Below, piece after piece: positions 22,861-35,900 of a stretch of DNA of 64,000 bases. Position numbers and translations under genes: made by a program. The stretch's first letter is position 1. The number at the start of each line of letters is the position of its first letter. The stretch is from Stropharia rugosoannulata (Eukaryota; Basidiomycota; Agaricomycetes; Agaricales; Strophariaceae). Location of the stretch: the NCBI GenBank assembly GCA_028532985.1, contig JANCIK010000010.1:124001-188000 (forward strand), in the 5' to 3' direction. The notes beneath the pieces were generated by a model. The model made no database searches and was not told the DNA's origin. It worked only from the letters and a program-made list of their open reading frames with translations.

Positions 22861-25534
22861 ATGCGCCTCCCCTTCAAAAGTCTGCTGACAGTGTCTATAT
22901 TGCCTTTTGCTTATACATCAATTGCATCTGCTAGTCCATTAGAGTTTGCAACCAGACAAAACATTCAAATTGCACCTGACCTTGCTCTTGAAGCTTTCCA
23001 TCCCGCCACTTCATTTCAGGTGCGCAGTACACGGCATTTTCCACATTAAACTGACGTGAATAAACTTCTTATACAGTAGACATTTGGAACTGGGATCGAG
23101 AATCTCATCTCTAGACGCTCGAAATTTGATTTGAAGAACGCGGCAATCACGTTTGCTAGTTCACATCTTTCGAAAGATGCAAGCTCTATATCCTTCAAGT
23201 CAGGATTCTCAGGAGAAGTGTCCGATCATGCCTTCCTTGTACAGATGCACGTACGTGGCTACGCTACACATCTACCGCTTTGCGTTAAAAGTATATACTT
23301 CAATTTTAGAACGGAATACCATTTGCAAACGCCGTTGCTAATGTTGCATTTAACAAGGACAGCAAGGTGATAAAACGTGTTCTTTTGCAAGCAGAACACT
23401 TACTCGGAAGACTACTCGTTATAGGTTATTTCTTTTGGTTCCTCATTTGTAAACCCTTGATCGTCTCTCTTTTGAACATATAGACAGACTCTGCATTGAC
23501 GACCAACAGCGAGCTTTGCTTCAACCACACCATCAATCTCGGTACAAACAGCCATTTCTATAGCTGAAAAAGCACTCTCTGCCACATTTAATGGGCACCC
23601 ACCAACACTTGAATTCTTCGCCGCGCAGGAGAACAAAGCCGTGCTCACACACGTCGTACAGATCCAGAATGATGCCACCGGCGCATGGTTTGAAGCATTC
23701 GTTGATGCGCACGCAGGAGTGCTGGTATCGGTGACAGATTTTGTCACCCGCGCATCTGTAAGTTCTCCAAGGAATCAGGAAGTGTTCCAATTTTATTTAC
23801 TGAATGATAAATCCGGGCTGCAGTATCGCGTTCTCCCTATTCAAGAGGAGATTTTAACGCAGGGATTTCAAGTCCTTGTCGACCCCGAGAACCTCGCTTC
23901 GTCGCCGCTTGGATGGCACTCCACCGGGACAGTGAATACTACGTGAAATTCAATAATTACACCCTTGATACTCAACGCTGACCTCTTCCTCCGTGCATAC
24001 CTCGCATCCCCAGCATAACTTCGTGAGTCACGTACTGGTCTCCTTCGAGAGTGTTGAATTAAATGTACCCGCTTTTGCAGAGGCAATAATGCCATATCGT
24101 TCAAGGGCGCCCAGAACGCTACGACGAGCGAGAGCTCGGAAGGACTCAACTTCGTCTTCGTGCAGGATCCAACCCAGGATCCTACTGTTCAAGTCAATCT
24201 AGACGCCGCGCGTACAAACACTTTCTACATCGTCAACACAATGCACGACTTAACTTACCAGTAAGTTCCATCCTGCGAGATATGTGAAACAATGCAGACT
24301 CGGAATATTGAAATTGTTACGTAGATACGGGTTCACTGAAGCGTCGTTCAACTTCCAGAACAACAATTTCGGCAAGGGCGGTGTGGGGAATGACCAAGTT
24401 ACCATCTCTGTGCAGGACGCTGCGGGGACTAATAACGCGGACTTCGCTACCCCTGCTGAGTGCGTCTTCGTTCCATAACATGGGGGAGGCTGATGTGGAC
24501 TGACAATTATATGCAGCGGACAATCAGGTAGAATGAGTGGGTACCATATCGGCACTTGATACAGAAACGGATATGGCTTATTGGGAAATTAGGGATGTTC
24601 TTGTGGACATTCACGACGGTAAATCCATACACTCGGTATAAAGAGAGCGTTACTGACACCTTGACAGCCCGAGAGAGATGGCGCTCTGGAGAACGACATC
24701 GTCACACATGAGATGACTCACGGCGTCACTAACCGCATGACAGGCGGAGGAACTGGTAGGTGCCTCCAGACCACGGAAGCCGGAGGGATGGGGGAAGGAT
24801 GGTCTGATACCATGGCTATGTACGTCTGTCCTTCCTGTGCTAGTTATGTTGATTAAGACTCGGTTTTGCCAGATGGAACGAAATGACCTCGACGGCGACT
24901 CCTGATTTCGTCCTTGGACAGTATGTGACTAACAACCCGGCTGGCATCCGGTCGCATCCTTACTCCACCAATATGTAAGCCTATTACTATTTGATTCAAT
25001 GGGTGAACTCACAAGAACTTCCCGAAGGACGGTAAACCCATTGACATACGCCGACCTTCAAACGCGTACAGGAGTCCACGGTAATCCAGCATCTTATCCC
25101 ATTTCATCGAGGTCGTGATACTGAAGCATGGATTGTAGCCATTGGTGAGGTGTGGGCGAACATGCTTTACAACGTCTACGCCAACCTTGTGGGGATTCAT
25201 GGTTTCTCTCCTAATGCCCGCACAGACGCTACTACATCAGAAGGGAATGTCGTCTTCATGCATCTGTTCATCGACTCACTCCCTATCCAGCCTTGCAACC
25301 CTACTTGTAAGTCAGCGTGCGCCGTATTTCATGATTGACAGATATCTAACAAATTCCACTCACCATGCAGTCTTGAACGCTCGTGACGCTTGGCTACAGG
25401 CGGACGTAAATCGCTTCGGAGGAGCGAATGCCTGCGCTCTTTGGGATGCGTTCGCTAGCCGTGGACTCGGCGTCGGCGCGGCGAACCACACCAATAACTT
25501 TGAACTCCCTCCTGCTTGCCCTTCGCCAAACTGA
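22861..25534 (+). CDS. Fungalysin-type secreted metalloprotease (peptidase family M36)
   Basis: Zinc endopeptidase that degrades extracellular proteins. Fifteen exons can be placed: 22861-23019, 23080-23250, 23310-23366, 23425-23458, 23510-23757, 23824-23942, 24081-24260, 24325-24459, 24517-24527, 24593-24618, 24668-24819, 24873-24974, 25028-25080, 25139-25306 and 25371-25534. Together they read 592 codons plus TGA with every phase matching. Residues 1-24 are a signal peptide ending SIASA. A propeptide follows ([29 protein letters not shown]), then the catalytic domain. The zinc motif is HEMTH (family usually HExTH, compatible), the third ligand Glu sits in GMGEGWSD, and [17 protein letters not shown] is the usual C-terminal helix. 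Oddity: the intron 23459-23509 begins GA instead of GT, although its phase, 51-nt size and CAG acceptor fit. Unless that intron is spliced the protein stops at TGA 23458-23460. Confidence 0.93.
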
Positions 25535-26274
25535 CAGAAGTTACACGTTGATTAGGCCAACATATGCGCTATATGAAAGACTGCTTGAATAAATTGCATT
25601 ATCTGATGATGTGAAAGTTACCTGACTATTAAACATTACTATGTACCGAAGGGTATCACGGGCGAATCTGGACTGATACTTCACTTACTGCAGTCAGAGT
25701 TCTCTACTAAACGAATCCTGGTGAGTCAGCACAGAAGGACAATTGAAGCATGAACAAACGTGGGGAGCCTAAAATAGCAAGAAGTGCTTACACGGTCATA
25801 GGTACCGACCTGTAGAGCGAAGGTTCTGATGATCACTCTTTTGACATGCACATTGACCGACCAAGTACCGTCCTATTTATACTGAGAAGAGGCAGTGAGT
25901 CAAGAGGAGGAAGAAGCTTGGATGACGCGGCGCGCGCCGCCGTCGACGACGCGATAGGGTAATGCACGTGACCTGATCCGAATAAGGCTCCCCGCGAGCA
26001 GATAACGGGGCTGGGGCGGGAGGGGGTCGGCTTGCTCCTGCTCCACCACTGCAGCAGCCAACAACGCGAAACACCCTCTTCTTATTTCGTCTCGTCTCAT
26101 AGTCTGGCATTTATTTGCTACAGACTCGATTCCCTCACCTCAACAGCTTCGTTTATTGGATTTCTGCTTCTTACTACTCTGACTCATATTGTGAGTTATC
26201 GCGCCCTTGCTTATTCATGTTCCTTCCCACTGACTTACACCCAAGGTCTACTATAAACCATATATTATATCTTA
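25535..26274. other. Intergenic, no gene seen
   Basis: 3' flank of the protease and 5' flank of the BCAS3-type gene. No supported exon. Confidence 0.4.
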
Positions 26275-29200
26275 ATGCCCTCTCGCTCCTCTCGCAATAA
26301 TGCCCGCAAGCACGCCGCGACCCCTGTCCATAGCAACAGCAGCTCTACCAGCAGGGCTACCTCGAGCGATACCAGAGACTCGGACCAACCACGGCAACCG
26401 CAACCTTCATCTGCACAGCGCCAGACAAGGTCTACACTACAGTTCTCACCTCCAGCTCATCTACCTACGCCCCTCCCTGACGAGGACGTAGTTCCGGCGC
26501 CATCCGCAGACCTGCTAGGCTTCGCGTCGTTGGACGCGCCAGCGCTGGACAGCTCTGGGCAATTCATGGACTTCACCAACTTACCAACACCTTCTCGGGG
26601 AGATGTATATATGCACTCTACTTCTCTCCTAGATGGCGACCATTACGGGGAAGCCGAGTCTAGCGAAGATGCCCCCGTTTATCGCTCGCCGCCTTACCGC
26701 GAGGCCCTACGACTCCCTGACCTTGATGAAGAACGATCTCCACTTCCCCTGCCCATCCTTCCTCGGTTCCATCCCCGGAACCAGGACGCACAAGATGAAG
26801 AGGGGCAGAAGGAAACGGATGTGCGGACTTTGACGCCCTCATATGCTCGGTACGTTCCTCGTTCCTCCTTCTTTGTTCTTCATTTCCCTCCTGGTATTGC
26901 TTATTCTCTTTCGCTCTCTTCTTTCTACCGTGTTCGACAACGTGCACTGTTTATTATTGGATGTAGAATTCGACAGTGTTCGATGGGCGCTATATGCTAT
27001 TTATACGCGTCGACAGGTCGGAATAACGTTGGATATCCTTTTATGCCGTTGGGGTCCCCGCTTTTCCTGGAATGGGGTGCATTTTAGCCTTCATGCGCTT
27101 TGAGCTGCGGTATTTGTCGAATGGATTGCAGTCCTGAGGAGGCGATCGTTGGATTTCTGTCTCACTTGCAGCCCCGCAAGTGTATTCAGGCGAGTTGAAC
27201 ATCATTCAACTCCTCATGGCGTGATTCTGTGGCCATTCCTTATGCGTCAATGGTTTCGACGGGGATTAAATCATTGCCTCCCTGTGATATGATCCATTCC
27301 GGTTTAGGGCTCAGCATTTGTTGTGCTCGCACACGTGGGCTAAGCACTTCAACTCTATGCTAGCATCGTGGCTTTCTTTGATCCCAGTCAACCGGTATGG
27401 GATCCTGGGGATCCTGCCCGTCTGCCCATCTCAGCTTGCGCCTCTATGACTGTCATTGAACCGTCTTTGTTGGTGGTCATCTTTTACTAGAATTGTTTAT
27501 TCTATGTCCATCTTCCAACATTTTTTGACTAAACTTACTGATACTCTCGCCAACAGTTCCTCCATCTCTCCCGTCACCTCTCCCGGCCCGCCTGCTCTAA
27601 GCAACGCTCATGTACGATACCCCTCAGGTGGCCCTGCCAGTTCGGCGACCTCAAGTGGTACTTTAGACTCTATGAGTCGCACCATTCGAGGCTACGTCCC
27701 CACTAATGGCCCTGCTGCGGCTGCACCGCGCGTGTCAAGGCCAGACGTTGGACATGCTGTTCTCAGCCCGACTGATGGACGCGGGACGATGATGAAGAAT
27801 TACGCGGACAGGTCGAGGATGTAGCAAGAGTACGAGAGGGAGTATGAGCGGGCAGGGGCAGAGGAGGGCAAGGGCGAGGAGGGGGGATATTATGGCTACG
27901 GCTACGGCGCTGGCAATTCGCGAGGTTACAGACGCGGATGCATACGAAGGTTACCCAAACTCGCCCCCGCCTCCCCACCCCGCTGCGCTAGCGGGGGGTG
28001 GGCATCACATGGCGACTACGAGCAACAGCAGTACATATACCCGCAAGATACTGCCCGTTACCTATCAGAGTCTCAGCAGGGCCGAGTATATCCCAGACAA
28101 CCGCAGCCGCAGCCCAGCCAGAACCAGCAAGTCCACTGACGGCAGCATAGCGCGTCGGAGCGCATCATGGGATCGGGTCTTGCTCAGGCTATACGCCGTG
28201 GAGCGGCTGCTGGCGCAAGTGTGGTCGGTGGGGTGCGCGGCGCGCAGAAGATGGCTTCCGGGACGGGTATGGCAAAGTAGGGCGGAGACAAGGTGCAATG
28301 GGCGAGATGGGATATATTAAACGGACAGTGAGTCTCGTTATTTTCAGACACATTTTCCTTGCTGATGACTTACCGTTACTGTTATGTAGACGGATTCTTC
28401 TCATCGCCTACCCTGCTGCGCTCCAGATATGGAGCTGCGCAGACCTTGGTGCACTAAAGGAACTTGTTCATCTCGATCTCGGCAACCCAGAATGGACCCT
28501 CATGCTGGGAGGTTCTGATCCTGTCTCCTATGACGGGAAGGAATGTAGTCGCGTCATTCACGCTGCTATTCTTCCGAGCATTGGCGCTACGCTGGAGAAA
28601 GACTTTCTACAGGATAACCGACCACTTCTGGGCATGTTATGAGTCTCCATACCCAGTATTACTTACTACCAATGGTTACACGATTGTAGACTCGAACGCG
28701 CTGAAAGTACGGCTGGCGGGTACGACAACATAGAGGACGAGCGTCGGACGTTTTTCGTGGTATACTCTCTACGCTCACACCAGGTTGTAAAGATGCGCGC
28801 TCTTCCTGGTAGTGCCGCACAATTTGAAGCAAACGGACATATTATTGTGATCGTACGTATATTGTTGGTCTCCAATATATGTCGTTTACTGATGCATCCG
28901 GGCTGCGTTAGGGTACAACGGCCCCACCCAGCATTCATATTTTATCTTCAACGACATTTAACACTTTACATATTATTCCATCTGCCCAACTCGCGCCTTA
29001 CGCACCAGCATCACTTGTAAATATATCCCCTTCAACAGCAGCATTATCTATTACGAACAAGGTTATGAACACGGTCCATTCCAGTGCCGCTTCGACGTCT
29101 GCAAACGCAATATCTATAACGAACAAGACCACAACTTCAGCTCAGGCGAGCTCTGTATCATTAAGACTCGGATTCGCGACTGAAGGAGCCCTGGATGACC

Positions 29201-32200
29201 CGACAGAACCACCTTATCCTGTCTTCGCTCTCTCTGGCCGCCTCATTGTATATGCATCGGCTTCCCCCTCTTCCGGGCCATTTACCAAAGGCGGCGCAAG
29301 TGGCCAGAGCAGCGCCAACGACAAGTCTTCCCGCCGCCTATCGTCATCATCCGCTGGCTCGGGTCCCCGCTCTGCGGGAGGCAATCCATCGAGTTTTAAC
29401 TCTTCGTCCCCATTCGGCTTTGGGCTTGGCCGTCTCTCTGGGATGACACAGGTACAGGCGACGGATGTGGGTAACGCAGTTGGAAAAGTTAGTGAGGGCG
29501 CGATGAGGGTCGGCAAGTCAGTGCTTGGGGGGATGAAGTTCCTTGGAGGCATGGCTCTTGACGCGGCCAGGAGTCGTGTTTCAACCGGCGCGAGTGGGGG
29601 AGGTGGGGTCTCAGTGGGGCAGGGTGTTCATTCGGCATATGGTCAAGCACCAGGACCTGAGGGGCGAATTAGGGCGTTTACTGGCCCGGGGACGAAGTTT
29701 GTGTCACGCAGCGCTCCGGATGAGAATGCGGGCAAGCTGGGCGCCCTGTCCAATGAGGGCAGCGCGGGAGCACAGAATACTCGACGATACTCAAACGGTT
29801 CGACTTTATCTGCATGGGACGGACGTAGTGCAAGCGGGGAGTCACCTCCCAGCCCCGTTTCCAGTACGGGGAACGCTGTGGTCGCGCCTGCAACGCGTCC
29901 CGTCGGGGAAAGGGGGCAATTCATCACTGTCCTAGATCTCAGGGTGCTATTGCGTGACCGGGAGGGTGGGAACTCTCCGGTACCTGTCAGAATCGCCGAG
30001 TTCAACGCATCCCGAAGCCAGCCTGTTGTACAGCTCCGCTTTTCATGTGACGGCGCAAACGTTGCGGTCGTGCTGCGCGACGGGCATGCGGTGCGTGTAT
30101 TCAAGCTATTACCCCAGCCTGCAGTCGTGCGTGCCACACGTGCTAGTCCTGCCGAGGCTGGAGACGCTGGAGCTGGACGTGCATCGACAGGGCACGGGAT
30201 GCACGTATACGACTTATACCGTGGCCGGACGGCTGCGGTGGTTGAGTCTGTGGACTGGGCTCGAGACGGGCGATAGGCAGCAGTGGGGACAAGGAACCGG
30301 ACCGTACATGTGTTTGCGACAAACCCCTACGGAGGGAAGCCTGATGTTGCAAGTCATGTAGAGGGTAGGGTCAGGAATTCCGCCGTTTTGGTGAATTATT
30401 ATTTTCTTCGAATTCTTGTAAACTGACTAACGTTTTACATTTAGTCTACGGGACCGGTGAAAGTTCACCCGCTGGTACGGCTGCGTGGACACAAGAGCAG
30501 CTTGGAACAGCCAGTGGCGCCTCTCGCATTCACGTTTATCGAGCCTTCGGAGGTGGCGCTCTCCCCAGCCCTCGCCTTCCCGTTTGCTCCTCCACCCGTT
30601 ACTAACTCGCCGTCGTTCTCAGCCCCCAAGCTCAAGCGCGGGACAAATTACCAAGACCTACTTGTCTTCGATCCTGTCGACTGCGTTCTGTCACTGCGGA
30701 GGCTGACCATTGGGACGCAGGCTGTCAATGACCAGGGTGGCCTCGCCGCTGGGATACATGCGTTGGGAGTTACCAGCATCTTGCTTCCTGGGATGGGCGG
30801 TGCCGGCAGGTTAAGTGTGGGTTCCTCCCCGTCAACGAAGATGAGCGAAAGGCCCAAGTCGAATACCGCGGTGAAAGAGGAGGCGAGGGTGGAGCTTGTT
30901 GCGCATGCTGGAGTTGAGGATACTTGGGATTTGAGGAGGGGACTACAGCCCGTAGAGATCAAGTCGGTCATTCTCCCGAAGGTCGAGGACAGGAGGAGGA
31001 AGGCAATTATCGGATCTGAGTACGCCTCATGCCTCTGTCTTCGTTCTAGTGTGTCTAATATTCTACATTTTTAGCTGGTTAGCTGAAGGCGAGATATCAA
31101 CATGCTCGAAGTCCAGTCGTGTCCTTCCCCGCTCCCTACACTTGTCGCGCCAATTCTCATTCTATACCCTGGGCGAAGACTACCATGCCCTTATACGACG
31201 CTACCAGTTTGATATTGCGGGTACGAAGATCGAGGTCCGGAAACTTGTTGAGATCAACACATACGCCTCAGGCGGCGGTGATTCATCCTTCGTTGAAGGC
31301 TTTTCGTCCCCGCGCGACATCCGCCGCGTTCCGTCGTCCTTCGATGAACCCATTGCCTCGGCGATCTCTGGAAGCTTTGACAACTCCAATATACCGGCCA
31401 TCTTACCAATGTACCCCAACGGTGTGCCTGGCTCGCATCCCAAGTCGTTCAGGAACTCGATACCTATCAGGACTATGGCAGGCATCGGGGACGGCGTCAG
31501 CGACGGTCTGGGGCGTATAAGGCGGGGCGTCAAGGCTAGGTCTCCGCAGCTTGCGAATGCACCTTCTGACTCAAGTGTCAATGCAATTTATGTTCCCGTC
31601 CCTCTGGAATTTGACGAAGAAGATGAAGATTTCGTCAGTCCTGAAACCGTTGATAGGCCCAGCTCACCGGAGTATAATATCTATCAAGGAGGGTCGATGG
31701 CGCGCAAGGGGGACTCGGGCAAGCCAGTTATTGTGCCGCTCGATCACAGCACTCACAGTCTCCTCGACGCCGACGTCGTGGGCTCGATGGAGGAAGATAT
31801 AATGGATGGATGGGATACTCAAGACAAGCAGGCCATTGCGGAGGCGGAAGAGTTTCACGAGTTTACTGTTGACCTCGGCATGGATGCAGGTGACGGGATT
31901 ATGGGCTCAGACTTACTGGCTCAAAGAACAAGGGTACACCGAGGCTTTAGAGACCATAGTTATCGCACTGAAATGACTGACGGTTCTTCGCTTGTATGTA
32001 ATACAGTTCGAGACCGGCTGGGGACGAGCCTACTAGTGATTTTAATGTGAAACGGACTTCATGTAAAAATTCTGACCAGAACAGGACATGTCAGCAAATT
32101 CTCACGATGCCTAGCAAAAATTGGGAGATTTTGATTAGCGCTTGGTTAAGTATGCCACAGGACCCCTATGGTCATATTTGTTACGCCTTGAAGCCGGAGA

Positions 32201-32340
32201 TGCATGTGGACAAAGCAGCACGAAGCCTTCCCCTTCCTCTTCTTCGAGAGTACTCAAACCGTGCAACCGTCAGGGTCGGTGAGGTGTCGTCACCTTCGCC
32301 CTTCGAGAGACTAGGTTGCTCAACTTGCGTGTACGTATGA
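26275..32340 (+). pseudogene. BCAS3-domain WD40 protein, broken by in-frame stops
   Basis: Homologue of BCAS3/PHAF1-partner proteins, WD40 phosphoinositide-binding factors linked to autophagy sites. Exons: 26275-26849 (Ser/Pro-rich N-terminus), 27557-28327, 28390-28635, 28690-28852, 28912-30390, 30445-31019 and 31075 to about 32050. Phases match throughout. Diagnostic blocks are DKVQWARWD plus LLIAYPAALQIWSCADLGAL, VVYSLRSHQVVK, PVFALSGRLIVYAS, VVQLRFSCDGANVAVVLRDG, GTRNRTVHVFATNPYGG and the BCAS3 block WLAEGEISTCSKSS. Four in-frame stops interrupt it: TAG 27822-27824, TGA 28137-28139, TAG 28278-28280 and TAG 30274-30276 (where family members usually have Trp). Coding sense continues in the same frame after each. 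The first intron is unusually long (707 nt). The 3' end is unclear: either TGA at 32048-32050 or a frame running to 32340. Confidence 0.85.
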
Positions 32341-32940
32341 TATCATACCGATTTTCTTCTACTTACCTCAGATGTCTACGATATTTAGTATGATGAATGA
32401 ACGAATTCGACAAGACGAATTCGACAAGACGTTGACAATCAGTGGAGGGCGAGAGTCTATTTACCGCAGGTATGAACCTGAGGCCTGAGGCCTGACTAGG
32501 ACTCGTTATGCCGGGGACTTTCCTACGAAACCTCATCGCTTACTGGAAATATATCCTTCAAACGCCAGGTCGTTTCCTAGACTTTCATTCGTCACTCGGC
32601 TGTTTGAGTACATTCCTGGCTTCGTATGGCATTGCTTCAGTTGTTCTGAACTATACGGATGTGTTCAAATTCATTGATGTTATTGTTTATGATACGAGAT
32701 GTATGACATAGCGCATTCGAAAGCAAGGACACATAGCAAAATATAAACGACAACAAAAACAGAAAGACACCTCTAGATAAACATGCAGTACAGACAAACA
32801 GGGATAATAAGAGAAGCAACGTGTGATGAACAAGATAAAGTAGAAAAAGATGCTGAACGATATAAAAGCCAGAATTAAATGTCCAGCTCAGAAACGAATT
32901 AATGATGAACAGAAATAAAGTCGGGTCATTGCCGCTACGC
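32341..32940. repeat. Intergenic with a 14-bp direct duplication
   Basis: GAATTCGACAAGAC occurs twice in tandem at about 32403-32430. CCTGAGGCCTGAGGCCTGAC lies at 32478-32497, matching (inverted) the element at 14310-14327. No gene. Confidence 0.5.
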
Positions 32941-35900
32941 CTACGTACCGGTGCTACTTTGCGTCACCAGCGCCTGCATCTCGACAATACATTCCTGCAG
33001 CTTCGCAAGGACCTCTTTCGCATTCTCCAAAAGAGGCTTGATGTTTTCGGGGGTCATCGCAAGCTTCCCCTCCTTCAATAGCGGTACAGACGCAGAGGAC
33101 GTGAACTGAGGGGGAGGCATCAAGCGGACGGAGCCTGCAATGGTGGGAGCTTGCGAACGTGCAGATGCCGGACTTCCAACGTTTGCAGATAGCCTAGGAT
33201 TATGTGCGTCCCCATGAGCGGATAGAGCGGAATTTTGATGAGTTTTTGTTGGGGAATTAGCCTCGTCTACCGCCTCTGTAACGTTGGACAAGCGAATGAA
33301 GCGCTGACCAGTACCAGGCGGCGAAGCTGTCGCAGATCCATCAGGCAAGGGTCGAAGGGAAGACGAGGATATGTTGAACAAGCGCTTTGAGATGATGGCG
33401 TGTGCGCGGCCAGAGGTGGTGGGCGACGTCATTGGGAGGGGAAGTGTTTGTAAATGCTGAGGCGGATCGAACGAGGCATCTTGTAGGTATGGGTTCGTCT
33501 GTTGCCGCGCCTTCCACAAGCTATTATTCCCACCACGCACAGTCGCAAGGTGATCAACGCCTCGTCCTAGCCCGTCAAGGTCAGAGACCGAGTCCATCCT
33601 GTCCCAGTCTTCCTCACTCGTGCTACTTCCTTCTCCATCTGGACCGCTACTGCTGTGACCTCGACCTTGAGCGCGTTGTCTCAATTGGTCTTGAACAGCG
33701 GATCCAGAAAGGTCGTCAGTAGACATGCTCGGAGCCCGTTGCTTGCTGCTGTTCCCTAGCCGGAAGATCGACGCCAGTGATGGACGGCGGGGCGATGTAC
33801 GTGGGGGGACGAAGGTCGAGAGAGGAGATGTAGCGGCCGTTGCATCGTCCCTAGAGGCGCGCACTGTGCCTGTACCAGTGCTGTCCATCGCCGCACTTGT
33901 CTTAGCCCTACGTCGGCCACTATCACCAGTCATAGGAGGAACATGAGGATGAGGATATCGATGGAGTTTGCTACCCTTTGAAGACTGTGTGCTTAGCGAC
34001 GCCGTAGATAGTGCCGCAGCCCTCATCCCCGTTGCGCCCTCGCCACCTAGAGGCGACACCGTCCCTTCCGCGCCGCGCGTTTGAGAGCACGCAACATATC
34101 CCGGATGCCTGCCATCCTGATGCCATGTCGGCGTTTGCGCTCTGGATCTGCTGCAGGCTGCTGTTGTGAATATGGCGGCTGGCCCCGCTGTCGGTCTTGC
34201 TCATATTCGCGCTGGATCTGCTGACGCCTTTGCTGTATACTCTCCTCAGACGGCAAGGTGATGGTACTATTTTGCGCATCGCCCCAGCGCCAATCCCGGT
34301 CAACGTAAGGAGCCTGCAAAGATGCGTCGCGAGCCTGAGGAGGTATGTCTGAGCCAGTACTTGCATTAGCACTCGCGCTGGGGGCAGACGCGCTTCTTAG
34401 TCCTGATTCGAGTTGTCCAGAAGAGCCAGACGCAGACGCGGCTGCCGCATTTGAGTTATTCATCATCTCGCGCAGTAGTACAAGCTGTCGTTGACTTAGG
34501 TCATGCCGACCTGTCGACGAACGCCACGACATGTTATTGCTAGCCGGTGGGCTCGCCGGTGGAGGTCCTGCGACTGACTGAATCGGAGTCTGATCAGTCT
34601 TGGCAGTAACTGATGAAGTAGACTCAGCGCCCTTTGCGGGAGACTCTGGTTGAACGACATATGGCTTCTTGATTGGGGTAGTCTGGTTCCCTGCAAGGGT
34701 TATAGCGCGCTCCCTACCCATCTTCTTGCCGACCGATGTGCTCGGAATGTCGAAAACGGTGGCCTGAGCCTGTTGGACGAAGGGCACTGATATGCTTGTC
34801 GACGGTGGCGGAGACGTCGTATCGTCATCTCCCTCGCTCCCGCGTCCAAGCTCGATAAGAAGGTCTGCGCACTCCCATGGGATCTGGTATTTGGAATTAA
34901 TAGCCCAAAACAACGCCACCATCTCCTTATATGCAATTTGGGCAGTAGTGACATCCTTGGTACTCGCCGAAGCAGATGCGGCGACTGAGGTTGAAGCCGA
35001 CGATGAGGCTGAAGCTGGAGTTAGGGAAGACGGGGGAGCAGGGTTGGGATTCGTATTTGACCTTGCTCGAGTCTTCGGCTTCAAATTCGCGAAAAAGCCT
35101 CCGGCAGTGGCAGCTGAAGTTGTGCGAGGTGGAGGAATGACTTCTGCTGCTGGAATATCAGGGGAGGCTGTCACAGAAATAGAGGAACGAGCACTGTATG
35201 CATGGACATGAGACTCAAAAATCTGCTGGACCTGCCCGACGAGCATTTGGTAGGTCCTCTGCATCTTTTTGAGCTCTGGGGAACCGCGACATCAGTAACG
35301 CGAAACCAATATAGTATTAAAGGCAAGAAAAAAAGAAAGCAGAATTACACGCACGTTCAACACTCCTCGCAAATTCGCGCACCATGCCTAAATCCCGCTT
35401 GATGTTGACTTGCGCCTAACTGATCCTTGCCGGTATCTTCAAGTCGCCCAACGAATTCCTCCTCGGTACCTTCGCCTTCGCATGATCGCCAGTGTCACCC
35501 TCTCCCGCATCAGTGTGTAGCCGCAGCGGCAGTAGTAGCACCGACGCACCCAAACGATGCGGACTGTTGAGTCCCGGGCAACTTGCCTGGGGAGAGCCTG
35601 TTTTTAAAAGAGAGATGAAGAGGAGGCTGTGGGGAACAGAGAAACAGTTGACTGAGGAGGGAGGTTCAGCGCCCCTTCGAGCTTCTGGTTGTCTTCCGTA
35701 ACGGGAGGACGAGCCTTGGTACCCGCCCCGGCAGGCCCTAGTGTCTGTGGAGGTGATGGTGGTTGTAGCTCGATAGGCGGCAGGAGTGACAGCGATGTAG
35801 GACTGGAAGGCGGTAGCGGTGGGACCGGTCCTCTATCCTGATCGAGTGATTGTCTCATCTTTGCCTCGAAGTCCAAACTCGCCCTTCCTACATTCGCCAA

